A DNA stretch of 64,000 nt, taken from positions 372,001 through 436,000 of the forward strand of contig NZ_LQRT01000046.1 in the NCBI RefSeq assembly GCF_001632745.1. The letters run 5' to 3'. This DNA comes from Aquimarina aggregata. Lineage in GTDB: Bacteria > Bacteroidota > Bacteroidia > Flavobacteriales > Flavobacteriaceae. Below are positions 1 through 8,916 of this stretch, piece after piece. A model generated the notes under the pieces. It was not told the origin of the DNA. It saw only the letters and a program-made list of their open reading frames with translations, and did no database searches. The translations under genes were made by a program, and so were the position numbers. The number at the start of each line of letters is the position of its first letter. Position 1 is the stretch's first letter.

Positions 1-1587
1 TAGGTCTATGGTATTGTTTCCTTTATTCATAGCACCTTGAAGAACCTTTTTACCCAAAACTGTAAAAACAATATAATTTAGTGTATCATCACCTATATTA
101 GAAACAAAAAGTTCTCCTTTGGTTGGGTTAGGAAACAAAACAGTTTCTTTATTAGGTTCTTTTACGATCTCGGTATCACAAGCAATCACACCTGCATTAA
201 CTTCTGACAACATATTTAGCACTATACAACCTGTATTTTCTGGATCCAACCAATCGGATAAACGTGTATCACTTGTAGTTCCAAAATCCCATGAAGTAGC
301 AAATCTCCCGTAGTAATCATGTAAATCATTATCATTGGTTGATGCACATGCCGCATCTCCCCCATATAATTGCCCTATTATTCTTCCATTTTGGTCAAAT
401 AATGCAGAACCAGAAGATCCTCCTTCGGTAACGCCTTGCTCCCAACCTAGACCAGCATTTGTAATATCCCAAGTTTCTGCTTCTGGTGTAAACCCACCAG
501 CATTTTGTCTTATCTTGGTAACGCCGCTATCATCTCTGCATACTTTCATGATATCACCACTAGGATGGTGTATACCTACCACATATGTTGGTGTATTATC
601 ACTCCTATCCCATCCAGCCCATTCTAAATCCCAAGCATTATCTAATCCTCCTGTTATCTCAATTAATTCGAAATCAGATTCTTGGTTTTTTGCCAAAACT
701 TTTGATCCACTAGTTGTATAGTAGTTACTAGGACCATTATCTGTACTACTTGTTTCTGTTGCACATACTGTATTGGTGCTTATCCAATTAAACCTGAAAG
801 ACCAATTTGCTTCATTTCCGCTACAGTGATTAGCAGTAAGAAGATAAGGAGCTTTATTATTACTCGTATTGTTTATTAAAGTTCCTGTACACCAATCACT
901 CCCATTATTTAATATTAAGGCTACGGATTTTTTAAGTTTATCTTTTAATGGATCAAAATCAGATCCTATTGAACAATTTACATCTAAATTACAATCACCA
1001 GAATCGTTTAGTCTTTTTTGATGAGCTTCAAAATTACTTACACTTCTATATCCGTGAATGACAGAACCTATATGAAAGCTACCTAGCCCTTTTACTTTAG
1101 CTGGTATATAATATTCGATTGTTATTGTATCTCCGTCGGCAATCCAGGTTCCTAAAGATTTATTTTCATTATTCATCCTACTGGTATAGGCGCCTAAAGT
1201 GAAAGATTTATCCTGATTATATAGGTAAACCTCTGCTCCATCTGCCAACTCAAAAGCATCAAAAATAAAATTTAACGTATGAGCTCCAGGAGATTTAATA
1301 TTAATTCTCCAAATTTGATCTCCATTAGGTAGTTTTTCTATAACTCCAGAGTTCTTAAGATCTAAATCAACATTAAATTCATGTCCAAATCTAAAAGGTT
1401 TAGCACTATTTAAGTCATTTATAGCATCTTCTGCTTGAAGTTTTTTAAGATCAAAAGATGGCATTTCTACTACAGGAATATTTCTATTCAGTTTCATAGA
1501 AGAGCTTCTGGGGACTCCGTTTGTAACTTGACCATTAGTAATTAAACACCCAAGTAGGACTGTAACACAAAGAATAATTCTTTTCAC
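1..1587 (-). CDS. Secreted lysyl-endopeptidase-like serine protease with T9SS sorting domain (C-terminus cut by window edge)
   Basis: The frame is open from a GTG at 1587 to the left edge (529 codons, no stop reached). The only in-frame start after the upstream TAG is this GTG, and it is followed by a signal-peptide-like segment. The chymotrypsin-fold triad is readable: His in LLTANHCSG, Asp in the ESDFELIEI segment, and Ser in GGSSGSALFD, which closely matches the lysyl endopeptidase type (GGSSGSPLF). An N-terminal beta-rich prodomain of about 200 residues precedes the catalytic part. The last visible residues (FPNPTKGELFVSN...) begin a type IX secretion sorting domain, so the enzyme is probably exported across the outer membrane. 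Substrate preference for Lys is inferred from family resemblance. The 185 bases between this gene and cydB hold nothing I can identify. Confidence 0.8.
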   Translation of the reverse strand, partial: MKRIILCVTVLLGCLITNGQVTNGVPRSSSMKLNRNIPVVEMPSFDLKKLQAEDAINDLNSAKPFRFGHEFNVDLDLKNSGVIEKLPNGDQIWRINIKSPGAHTLNFIFDAFELADGAEVYLYNQDKSFTLGAYTSRMNNENKSLGTWIADGDTITIEYYIPAKVKGLGSFHIGSVIHGYRSVSNFEAHQKRLNDSGDCNLDVNCSIGSDFDPLKDKLKKSVALILNNGSDWCTGTLINNTSNNKAPYLLTANHCSGNEANWSFRFNWISTNTVCATETSSTDNGPSNYYTTSGSKVLAKNQESDFELIEITGGLDNAWDLEWAGWDRSDNTPTYVVGIHHPSGDIMKVCRDDSGVTKIRQNAGGFTPEAETWDITNAGLGWEQGVTEGGSSGSALFDQNGRIIGQLYGGDAACASTNDNDLHDYYGRFATSWDFGTTSDTRLSDWLDPENTGCIVLNMLSEVNAGVIACDTEIVKEPNKETVLFPNPTKGELFVSNIGDDTLNYIVFTVLGKKVLQGAMNKGNNTIDL

Positions 1588-1772
1588 AAATATTGATTTA
1601 ATATTAATTAATCTACGCTAAAGATTTACATTCCAAAAACTACTTGTCCCTTAACAAAACTAGAGAATTAATTCTAAAAATCAACATACTCCAACACCTA
1701 AAAAAATGTTTTATAAAACTTAAATTTTCAATATGGTATTATAATCTTACAAAAATATCCAAATCCATACGA

Positions 1773-2795
1773 CTACTTTCTTTCTAAGATTTTGATCATT
1801 TTAAAAGATTTAAGAAGATGAAACAGTCCTGGTAGGATTACTGCACCTCCTATTAATAGAGAAATTCCAAGTACCTTGATTACACTATCAGGGGCAATAT
1901 TATCTAATAAGCTTATGCTACCAGTGGTGGTTATTATAATATCTGGAAAGTGAGATACCATAGCTGCCAATAAAATTAAAAACACTTGTAATCCTGCAAA
2001 AAACCGACTCCAAACTTTATTACCACTATTAATCGTTTTCCATAATGGAAATAATAATAATCCCGAAATAGCCACCAAAATAATAGTCCATGGATTTTTT
2101 ATAAAATCTTGCACAAAAACATTATCTGAAAAATATCCATAAACAAAAGTTAGTAATCCCACTACAAAAACAACTATTGTAGCTATGGTAGCTTTTCTTA
2201 CATAGATATTTTCGTTACCCTGCTCTGCTTCTCCTATTAATAGTACGGCTGATAAAAATGCACATAAAGCGGCAAAAAACAATCCAACCAATACACTAAA
2301 TACATTAAGCCATGAACCAATAAAGGCATCATAAAAAGTTAAACTACTTATATCTGCTTCTAGTGGTATTTCACCACTAATCAAAGCTCCAAATACAATT
2401 CCTAAAAATATTGGAGTAACAAAGCTTGAGATTTTAAACAAGGTGTCATACAATTTTTGTGAATCGTCTATAATCGCATCATAATGTCTAAATACAAAAG
2501 CAACGCCACGTAATGTAACTCCTAATAAAACAATAGTAAGAGGTATGTGTAGATAAACAACCAAGACATTGTAATATGCGGGAAAAGCGATCCACAAAAT
2601 TACGATAAGGATAATAATCCAGATATGATTTGCTTCCCAAACGGGGCCCATAACACGATAAATTGTTTTTTTGGTAATCTTTTGATTTTCTTCTGAAGAA
2701 AAAAGTTCTACAATACCTGCTCCATAATCGGCACCTCCCAAAATAACATAGAGATACAACGAAAATATAAGAAAGAATAAAACAACATATAACAT
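1773..2795 (-). CDS. cydB: Cytochrome bd ubiquinol oxidase subunit II
   Basis: This is a multi-pass membrane protein of about 340 residues. Its start (MLYVVLFFLIF...) and LGGADYGAGIVELF motif are typical of CydB, the partner subunit of the bd-type quinol oxidase in the inner membrane. An upstream ATG at 2846 would give 357 residues but would overlap cydA by 49 bases. The ATG at 2795, two bases after the cydA stop, gives the usual CydB N-terminus and was chosen. It forms an operon with cydA. The enzyme reduces O2 to water with high affinity, which helps at low oxygen. Confidence 0.93.
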   Translation of the reverse strand: MLYVVLFFLIFSLYLYVILGGADYGAGIVELFSSEENQKITKKTIYRVMGPVWEANHIWIIILIVILWIAFPAYYNVLVVYLHIPLTIVLLGVTLRGVAFVFRHYDAIIDDSQKLYDTLFKISSFVTPIFLGIVFGALISGEIPLEADISSLTFYDAFIGSWLNVFSVLVGLFFAALCAFLSAVLLIGEAEQGNENIYVRKATIATIVVFVVGLLTFVYGYFSDNVFVQDFIKNPWTIILVAISGLLLFPLWKTINSGNKVWSRFFAGLQVFLILLAAMVSHFPDIIITTTGSISLLDNIAPDSVIKVLGISLLIGGAVILPGLFHLLKSFKMIKILERK

Positions 2796-2797
2796 AC

Positions 2798-4099
2798 TTA
2801 ATGATTTGAATGATTTAACACTCTTATTTGTCGTAGCATTAACCAAGTTACTGCAACAGAAAGTGTAAGATAAACAACGATATAGGTATAAAAACTAACC
2901 ACAATACCTGGCATTGGAGTTACTGCATCTTTTGTTCTCATGATATTATGAATGATCCAAGGTTGTCTACCCACCTCTGTAACGATCCAGCCTGCTTCTA
3001 GTGCTATAAATCCCATTGGTGCCAATACCACAAATAATAACCAGTATTTGGTATTAGAGAGCCACTTTTTCTTTTTTAGCGATACAAAATATAATAGCCC
3101 CGCTAAGAGTAGCATTGTACCTATCCCAACCATCACCTGAAATGCATAGTGTACCATAGCTACATTAGGCCGTTCATCTTCTGGAAAATCATTAAGTCCC
3201 TTTACTTCTGCATCAAAATCTCCAAAAGCTAAAAATGATAACATCCCCGGAAGAGCAATTTTATATCTTACTTCTTGTGTTTTATCATTTACTACTCCTC
3301 CAATATACAAAGGAGCTCCTTTTTCAGTATTATAATGTGCCTCCATAGCTGCTAATTTTACTGGCTGCCTTTCTGCAATATCTTTTGCAGAAATATCACC
3401 ACTAATTGGTTGTAGTATCGCGGCCACAGCTCCAAACGTAATTGCTATTTTAAATGCTTTTTTATGCAGTGCTACTTTTCGATTTTTATATACTTGATAT
3501 GCATGAATTCCTGCTACGGCAAAACCTGTAGCAGTAAACGCTGCCAAGGTCATGTGAAGTGCCTGAGTAAACCAAGCCGGATTAAGCATCGCCTGCACCG
3601 GATCTATATTAAGAAACTTGCCATCTATATAATCAAAACCAGTGGGAGAATTCATCCAACCATTTGCTGCCACAACTAATATCCCCGAAGCAACTCCTGA
3701 AACACCTATTATGATCCCCGTTATCCAATGGAAACGTTCTGGTAATTTGCCCCAACCGTAGAGATAAAATCCTAGGGCTATTGCTTCTACAAAAAATGCC
3801 GCCCCTTCTAATGAAAAAGGCATTCCTATAATAGGCCCCGCATGTTTCATAAACTCAGGCCACAAAAGCCCTAATTCAAAAGATAATGCCGTTCCTGAAA
3901 CAGCACCGGTTACAAAAAATATGGCTACTCCTTTTTGCCATGATTTGGTAAGGGTAAGATATACTTGATCTCGAGTTTTTAACCACTTGTAATGAGATAC
4001 TACCATAAAAAAAGGCATTACCATACCAATACAAGCAAAAACAATATGAAATATAAGGGTGAATGCCATCTGAAGTCTTGCTGCATCAAGGTTTTCCAT
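2798..4099 (-). CDS. cydA: Cytochrome bd ubiquinol oxidase subunit I
   Basis: The 433-residue polytopic membrane protein carries the CydA signatures: the axial haem ligand His18 near the N-terminus (LIFHIVFACIGM), the second conserved His182 (QALHMTLAAFTATGF), conserved glutamates in SLEGAAFFVEAIALG and the GRQPW motif near residue 375. The quinol-binding Q-loop is short, as usual for Bacteroidota. It oxidises quinol and carries haems b558, b595 and d. It is first in the cydAB operon, with cydB following at once. About 350 bases separate it from the divergent lipoprotein gene at 4456; the inverted repeat at 4311 lies in this gap. Confidence 0.95.
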   Translation of the reverse strand: MENLDAARLQMAFTLIFHIVFACIGMVMPFFMVVSHYKWLKTRDQVYLTLTKSWQKGVAIFFVTGAVSGTALSFELGLLWPEFMKHAGPIIGMPFSLEGAAFFVEAIALGFYLYGWGKLPERFHWITGIIIGVSGVASGILVVAANGWMNSPTGFDYIDGKFLNIDPVQAMLNPAWFTQALHMTLAAFTATGFAVAGIHAYQVYKNRKVALHKKAFKIAITFGAVAAILQPISGDISAKDIAERQPVKLAAMEAHYNTEKGAPLYIGGVVNDKTQEVRYKIALPGMLSFLAFGDFDAEVKGLNDFPEDERPNVAMVHYAFQVMVGIGTMLLLAGLLYFVSLKKKKWLSNTKYWLLFVVLAPMGFIALEAGWIVTEVGRQPWIIHNIMRTKDAVTPMPGIVVSFYTYIVVYLTLSVAVTWLMLRQIRVLNHSNH

Positions 4100-4310
4100 A
4101 AATTACTTTTTTAAGTCTTTTAATTCTATAAAGGTACTATTAGACACTAGTATAGTAGGTAACATTAGTTACATATGTCTAAAAAAAGATCATTTTCCCG
4201 GAAGTTTCTTTTATGTCATAAAGATACGATCTAAACGTGGTTTTTTAAAGAAAAAACAGTGTTGTTTTATAGGCGTATCAATAAACTTTTATCGATATGC
4301 CTTTTATCGA

Positions 4311-4328
4311 CCTAGGGAAAACCCTAGG
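4311..4328. promoter_or_regulatory. Perfect inverted repeat in the divergent cydA / lipoprotein intergenic region
   Basis: CCTAGGG, four A residues, then CCCTAGG form a 7-bp perfect inverted repeat. It is followed by TTTTAAA and a further CTAGGTTT copy a few bases on. It lies 212 bases upstream of cydA and 128 bases upstream of the lipoprotein gene at 4456. It could be an operator or a short attenuator hairpin. No regulator can be assigned. Confidence 0.35.
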
Positions 4329-4455
4329 TTTTAAACTCTAGGTTTCACCCTTACAAATAAATAATTGATTACCAATAATTTAGCAACAACAAATTTGTAC
4401 GTATAGGATTTCGAAAACCAATTAAAAAAAGTAAATAATCTTAACATTAATAAAT

Positions 4456-5208
4456 ATGAAAAATTTTAGAAATCAAAGAATCATAGCATCCTTAATCCTA
4501 GGAGTATTATGTATTACTTCTTGTGAAAAGTCAGAAGATGTTATCACAAAAGAAACCATAGAACTTAATGACGAAGGGTTTAGAAGTGAAACCGGTAATA
4601 ACGATCTAATTTTAGATGTTAAAAATGAAGATGTCCAATATCCCGTATTACATATGAGTTTTGATAAAAGTATTAGCAAAAAAGAAGCAGAATTCCAATG
4701 GAATGAAGCTATTAAAGAGTATTTAAAAAAGAATCCGATTAAAAATACTAAAGGATCTGCAAGCGATTGGCATTACTGGATACAAACTGAAACAGGTGAT
4801 GAACTCTATAATCAAACAGATGGACTGGCTAGAGCAAAAGTTTCATTTAATACAAGTGCCGGGAATCATCATACAAGTTATGTTGATCTAAATAATGGAG
4901 ATGATCGAAAATCAGGGCAATGGGACTATTATTTTTTTAGAGCCTCAATAGTAGGACAGCTTGTATCTTGGGTAGAAGCAGAACATGCTCATCTAGAACT
5001 TACTGGTACTAATGGTTGGGTTGTTAAAAGTTTTTTTGTAAAAATATATCCAGGTGATCAAACTGGATATGCATCTTCAACTCTACAAGACGGTGTATAT
5101 GGATCGTTTATATTGTCTTCACCTAATATTTGGCTAGATAATGATTATCTAAATACATGGGATAGATATAATACTGGAAACGTTGGTATTGGACGCGTTA
5201 TCTTTTAA
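4456..5208 (+). CDS. Lipoprotein of unknown function, paralogue of the next gene
   Basis: A signal peptide with lipobox (LCITSC, Cys near residue 23) begins a 250-residue protein. I do not recognise a named family. Residues about 75-200 read like a beta-sandwich. Features such as a GDELYNQTDG stretch, a DDRKSGQWDYYFF stretch and a long W-rich strand region loosely recall PLAT/LH2-type domains, which is only a guess. It is about 35-40% identical by eye to the protein encoded at 5310, including the shared segments LNDEGFRS and LLHMSFD...WNEA and the C-terminal TPNTWLDN-like end. The two are a tandem duplication on the same strand, 101 bases apart. Confidence 0.7.
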   Translation: MKNFRNQRIIASLILGVLCITSCEKSEDVITKETIELNDEGFRSETGNNDLILDVKNEDVQYPVLHMSFDKSISKKEAEFQWNEAIKEYLKKNPIKNTKGSASDWHYWIQTETGDELYNQTDGLARAKVSFNTSAGNHHTSYVDLNNGDDRKSGQWDYYFFRASIVGQLVSWVEAEHAHLELTGTNGWVVKSFFVKIYPGDQTGYASSTLQDGVYGSFILSSPNIWLDNDYLNTWDRYNTGNVGIGRVIF

Positions 5209-5309
5209 TAACAAAACAAAAAAGTGTATCTAATATACCTTTTTTTTAAAGTAAAGAGGTTTCAAAAAAACCTTGTAAAAATAAAAGTACAATCTTAAAA
5301 CTACATATT

Positions 5310-6035
5310 ATGAAAACAACAATTTTTAAATTATCGACAATAGCACTGGTACTAGTAATAATATCTACTGCTTGTGAAAAACCAGAGGAAATAATCCATG
5401 AAGAAACTAACATAATAAATGATGAAGGGTTTAGAAGTAAAACCGAACATCATGATGAAGAATTAAATGAACAACAAGAGAGTATACTTCCTTTATTGCA
5501 TATGAGTTTTGACAATAAAATGAATAAAGAAATAACCGAACTTCATTGGAATGAAGCTGTTAAAAACTTTTTTAAAAGAAAAACTATGCAAAATAAAGTA
5601 AACGGCACTATAGTATATTTTCAAATATCTACTCAAACGGGTAATCATCCCTATAATAATACAAATGCAATTGTTCAGGCCTCAGTAGATTTTGATCATG
5701 ATTTTGGAACTTATAATTCTGGGTATTTAACTTTAAATAATCCAAATAATGATAGAGAGTTGGGACAAACAGATTTCCACCTTCTTGGTATTTGTATCCC
5801 ATATACAGGGCTATCGTGGATCGAGTTAGAACGAGCAAATATAAGATTACAAGGAGAAGATGGATGGTTTATAACTTCTTATAACGTTTCTTTACTTAAT
5901 AGTAACCAAGTTTTTCCTGCTTCAGGAAGCTCCTTCATTTCTACAACACCAAATACATGGTTAGATAACATTACCAATACGGGCTGGGATTATTACAACA
6001 CTACGTCTGTAGGCCTAGGTACACTACTTTTATGA
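5310..6035 (+). CDS. Lipoprotein of unknown function, tandem paralogue
   Basis: The 241-residue protein has a lipobox (IISTAC) and the same layout as the protein at 4456: an INDEGFRSKTE segment, PLLHMSFDN, a helical WNEAVKNFFKR segment, then a beta-rich C-terminal domain ending in TWLDN...YNTTSVGLG. Function is unknown; a PLAT-like fold is conceivable but not shown. It is followed at once by a strong terminator, so the pair probably forms its own transcription unit. Confidence 0.7.
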   Translation: MKTTIFKLSTIALVLVIISTACEKPEEIIHEETNIINDEGFRSKTEHHDEELNEQQESILPLLHMSFDNKMNKEITELHWNEAVKNFFKRKTMQNKVNGTIVYFQISTQTGNHPYNNTNAIVQASVDFDHDFGTYNSGYLTLNNPNNDRELGQTDFHLLGICIPYTGLSWIELERANIRLQGEDGWFITSYNVSLLNSNQVFPASGSSFISTTPNTWLDNITNTGWDYYNTTSVGLGTLLL

Positions 6036-6050
6036 TTTCAACACAAATAG

Positions 6051-6080
6051 GAGGATGTCAAATACTTGACATCCTCTTTT
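6051..6080 (+). terminator. Rho-independent terminator
   Basis: An 11-bp perfect stem (GAGGATGTCAA / TTGACATCCTC) with a 4-base loop is followed by TTTT. It ends the transcription unit of the two paralogous lipoproteins, 16 bases after the stop of the second. Confidence 0.85.
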
Positions 6081-6158
6081 AAACAAGAAGAAACATTCAT
6101 TATAACAAAGATTTGTACCTTTAGATATGAACCTTTATCATTAAACTAACCATTGGTC

Positions 6159-8213
6159 ATGAAACCAATATTACTATATATCTGTTCTCTTCTATTTCCT
6201 TATATCTGTACTATATCTGCACAACATAATAATGATATAGATACCTCATCAGTTAAAAAAAGATTAACCTATCAACTGCATGAATCTCTTAACCAAACTA
6301 ATTTTGAAAACGCATTAAAAATTACCGATAGTCTTGTTGACTACGGCATCCAAAACAACGATAGCTTATTTATAGGGTATGCATACAGCGCAAAGGCAAC
6401 TATATATAGATTTAAACAAGACCTATCTACAGCTAAAATACATCTAAAAAAAAGTATCAAAATCTATAAAAAATACCGTAGGTATAGCTATCTCGTAGAA
6501 CTAAATACGCAACTCGCAAATACATTAAGAGCAGAAGGAAAATTAGATTCATGTTTTTATGTATTAAATACAAAAACACAACAACATATCTCTGATAGCA
6601 CATCTAAAAGTAGTTTAAGGTACTTTTATAATGCAAAAGAAGTGGCCTATTCTAACATAGGAAGGATTGACTCTGCCGTATATTATATTTTTAAGCGAAT
6701 AGCAATTGTTGATACAAATGATTATTATAGACTTGGAACGCCACACTCTACATTAGCCCGAAATTTTTATAAAGTAAACGATCTACAAAAAGCCTTAATA
6801 CATACAGATAAAGCTTTAGATTATTTTGCTAAGACTAGCTATAATGTAGATCGCACGATTTGTCAAACATACATCCTAAAAGCTTCTATTTTACTAAAAC
6901 TAAAACGATATAAAGAAGTAGAATCTTATATCTCTAAAACTCAGGGATTACTTAAAAAAAAGGATGTTCCCCGTTATAGAATTCAAATAGAAATTTTAAG
7001 CGCTAAGTTATATTGGGAAACAAAACAATTTGAAAAAATCCCTTCTTTAAATACTAATCAAATCGAAAACGAAGAAATACCAAATCATACTTTGTTTGAT
7101 CTATACCTAACAAAACTTACTCAAGATATTACATTTAAAAACTGGAAAGAAGCCGATATACATCTAAAAAAACTAAATATTCTCATAGCTACTATAAGTG
7201 ATTTACATCTTAAACAGTCTTTTTACAAATTATCCTCTATCTATTGGGTCGAAACAAGAGATTTTAAAAAAGGATATGAAGCGCAACACAAATATCTTGA
7301 AACAAAAGAAAAGATTACGACTCAACAACAAACCTATATGGCCTATGATCTAGATCAAAAATATCAAGTCACAAAAAAAAATAAAGAAATCATACAGCAG
7401 AATCTGACGATACAAAAGCAAGAAAATCAGTTATTAAAAACAGAGAAACATCAAACCTATTTAACACTATCTATAGTATCAGCTATACTAGGTTTCTTTT
7501 CTTTATTATTTATTTACCAACAGCGACAAAAAATCAAAAACAATGAAATACTAGTATTACAACGTCAACAAGAAATTGTAAAACTAGAATCTTTAATTAA
7601 TGGAGAAGAAAAAGAGCGTAATCGTATTGCTCAAGATCTGCACGACGGTTTAAATGGTGATTTAGCTGTAATCAAGTACAAAATAACCTCGTTACCATCA
7701 TTTACATTAAATGATACAGAAAAGACAATTCATAAGGAAACCATAGAGATGCTTGATAACACAGTAGAACAGGTGCGCAGAATCTCACACAACCTATCCC
7801 CTGCTTCTTTACAAAACTTTGATTTGATAGAAGCTATACAACAATTTTGTAATACGACAAACAATACAAATCCATTACATATAAATTTTCAATACTTTGG
7901 AAACCAACTAATTCTTGAAAAAGAAAAAGAAACGGCCATATATAGAATCATACAAGAACTCGTTCATAATATTATAAAACATGCTAATGCCAGCGAAGCT
8001 TTAGTCCAAATTAACAAACATGACGATTTCGTAAATATTATTATTGAAGATAATGGTAACGGATTTGATCTATCTGCAAAAAGTAACGGAATAGGGTTAC
8101 AGAATGTAAGATCCAGAATCAATTTTCTTAATGCTAATCTAGATATTGTTTCTAACCAAAACGGTAGCACTTTTACCATTGTACTTGACCTCAACAAAAT
8201 ATATAAAGCATGA
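6159..8213 (+). CDS. TPR-containing sensor histidine kinase of the NarL/HisKA_3 class
   Basis: The ATG at 6159 is preferred over an in-frame TTG at 6153 because MKPILLYICSLLF starts a clean signal peptide. The order is: signal peptide, periplasmic tetratricopeptide-like helices (about 40-400), one membrane helix (TYLTLSIVSAILGFFSLLFIY), a coiled linker, a HisKA_3 dimerisation domain with the phospho-acceptor His in IAQDLHDGLNGDL, and an HATPase_c domain (ELVHNIIKHANA, DNGNGFD, GIGLQNVRSRI). It should sense a periplasmic signal and phosphorylate the response regulator encoded next, whose ATG overlaps its TGA. The stimulus is unknown. The nearby convergent amylase is not necessarily a target. 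Confidence 0.88.
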   Translation: MKPILLYICSLLFPYICTISAQHNNDIDTSSVKKRLTYQLHESLNQTNFENALKITDSLVDYGIQNNDSLFIGYAYSAKATIYRFKQDLSTAKIHLKKSIKIYKKYRRYSYLVELNTQLANTLRAEGKLDSCFYVLNTKTQQHISDSTSKSSLRYFYNAKEVAYSNIGRIDSAVYYIFKRIAIVDTNDYYRLGTPHSTLARNFYKVNDLQKALIHTDKALDYFAKTSYNVDRTICQTYILKASILLKLKRYKEVESYISKTQGLLKKKDVPRYRIQIEILSAKLYWETKQFEKIPSLNTNQIENEEIPNHTLFDLYLTKLTQDITFKNWKEADIHLKKLNILIATISDLHLKQSFYKLSSIYWVETRDFKKGYEAQHKYLETKEKITTQQQTYMAYDLDQKYQVTKKNKEIIQQNLTIQKQENQLLKTEKHQTYLTLSIVSAILGFFSLLFIYQQRQKIKNNEILVLQRQQEIVKLESLINGEEKERNRIAQDLHDGLNGDLAVIKYKITSLPSFTLNDTEKTIHKETIEMLDNTVEQVRRISHNLSPASLQNFDLIEAIQQFCNTTNNTNPLHINFQYFGNQLILEKEKETAIYRIIQELVHNIIKHANASEALVQINKHDDFVNIIIEDNGNGFDLSAKSNGIGLQNVRSRINFLNANLDIVSNQNGSTFTIVLDLNKIYKA

Positions 8214-8842
8214 TAACAGTTTCAATTTTAGATGATCATACAATGGTATTAAAGGGATTAGAAATAATGCTCAAGGATACTACCGATATACAATTAATTG
8301 CCACTTATACTAAAGGAGAGGAATTGCTAACCAATATCACGAATTTAATACCAGATGTAGTACTTCTGGATATTAACCTACCCGATAGTAACGGAATCGA
8401 ATTATGCAAAGCTATTACTAAACAATATCCCGATCTAGCCGTGATTGGTTTATCAAACTATAATGAAACAGGGTTTATAAAAAATATGATGCGTAACGGT
8501 GCCAAAGGATATTTATTAAAAAACACTTCTAAAGAAGAATTAGAACTTGCTATCAAAACCGTACACTCTGGCAAAACCTATCTACCCAACAATCTTAAAA
8601 ATCAATTATTGAATGAAAGTATTGGTATAACCACATCTTCTTTTATTCCTAAACTCACCAGAAGGGAAAAAGAAGTATTGCAATTAATCGCCAAAGAATA
8701 TACCACTGAAGAAATTGCAAATACACTTTTTGTTACAGTTAAAACTATCGAAGCACATCGTAGTAACTTGATTCAGAAACTAGGTGTACGAAATACTGCC
8801 GGGCTAGTTAGAGTAGCTTTTGAAAAAGGATTATTAGTCTAA
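8210..8842 (+). CDS. NarL/FixJ-family response regulator
   Basis: The 210-residue protein has an N-terminal receiver domain with the acidic pair DD (8-9), phospho-acceptor Asp54 in VLLDINLPDS and Lys in GYLLKN. A C-terminal LuxR-type helix-turn-helix follows (LTRREKEVLQLIAKEYTTEEIANTLFVT region). The start codon overlaps the kinase stop (ATGA), so the two are translationally coupled and form a cognate pair. Confidence 0.93.
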   Translation: MITVSILDDHTMVLKGLEIMLKDTTDIQLIATYTKGEELLTNITNLIPDVVLLDINLPDSNGIELCKAITKQYPDLAVIGLSNYNETGFIKNMMRNGAKGYLLKNTSKEELELAIKTVHSGKTYLPNNLKNQLLNESIGITTSSFIPKLTRREKEVLQLIAKEYTTEEIANTLFVTVKTIEAHRSNLIQKLGVRNTAGLVRVAFEKGLLV

Positions 8843-8864
8843 TAATCAATCTATACTACTAAAA

Positions 8865-8896
8865 CACCTACTATGTTATTAATACAATAGTAGGTG
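8865..8896. terminator. Bidirectional hairpin between convergent genes
   Basis: CACCTACTAT and ATAGTAGGTG form a 10-bp stem around a 12-base loop. It sits between the response-regulator stop (8842) and the convergent amylase stop (8917). It lacks a long T-tract, so it is a plausible but not classic terminator. Confidence 0.55.
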
Positions 8897-8916
8897 CCCT
8901 CTATAAACAACAGGTC

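Noticed and set aside
335..721. Open frame of 128 codons on the plus strand
   Set aside because: It lies entirely antisense to the lysyl-endopeptidase gene, whose frame carries catalytic motifs.
5215..5255. Imperfect hairpin between the two lipoprotein genes
   Set aside because: The stem is mismatched and short (GTGTAT region against ATATACC), and the A/T runs alone do not make a terminator.
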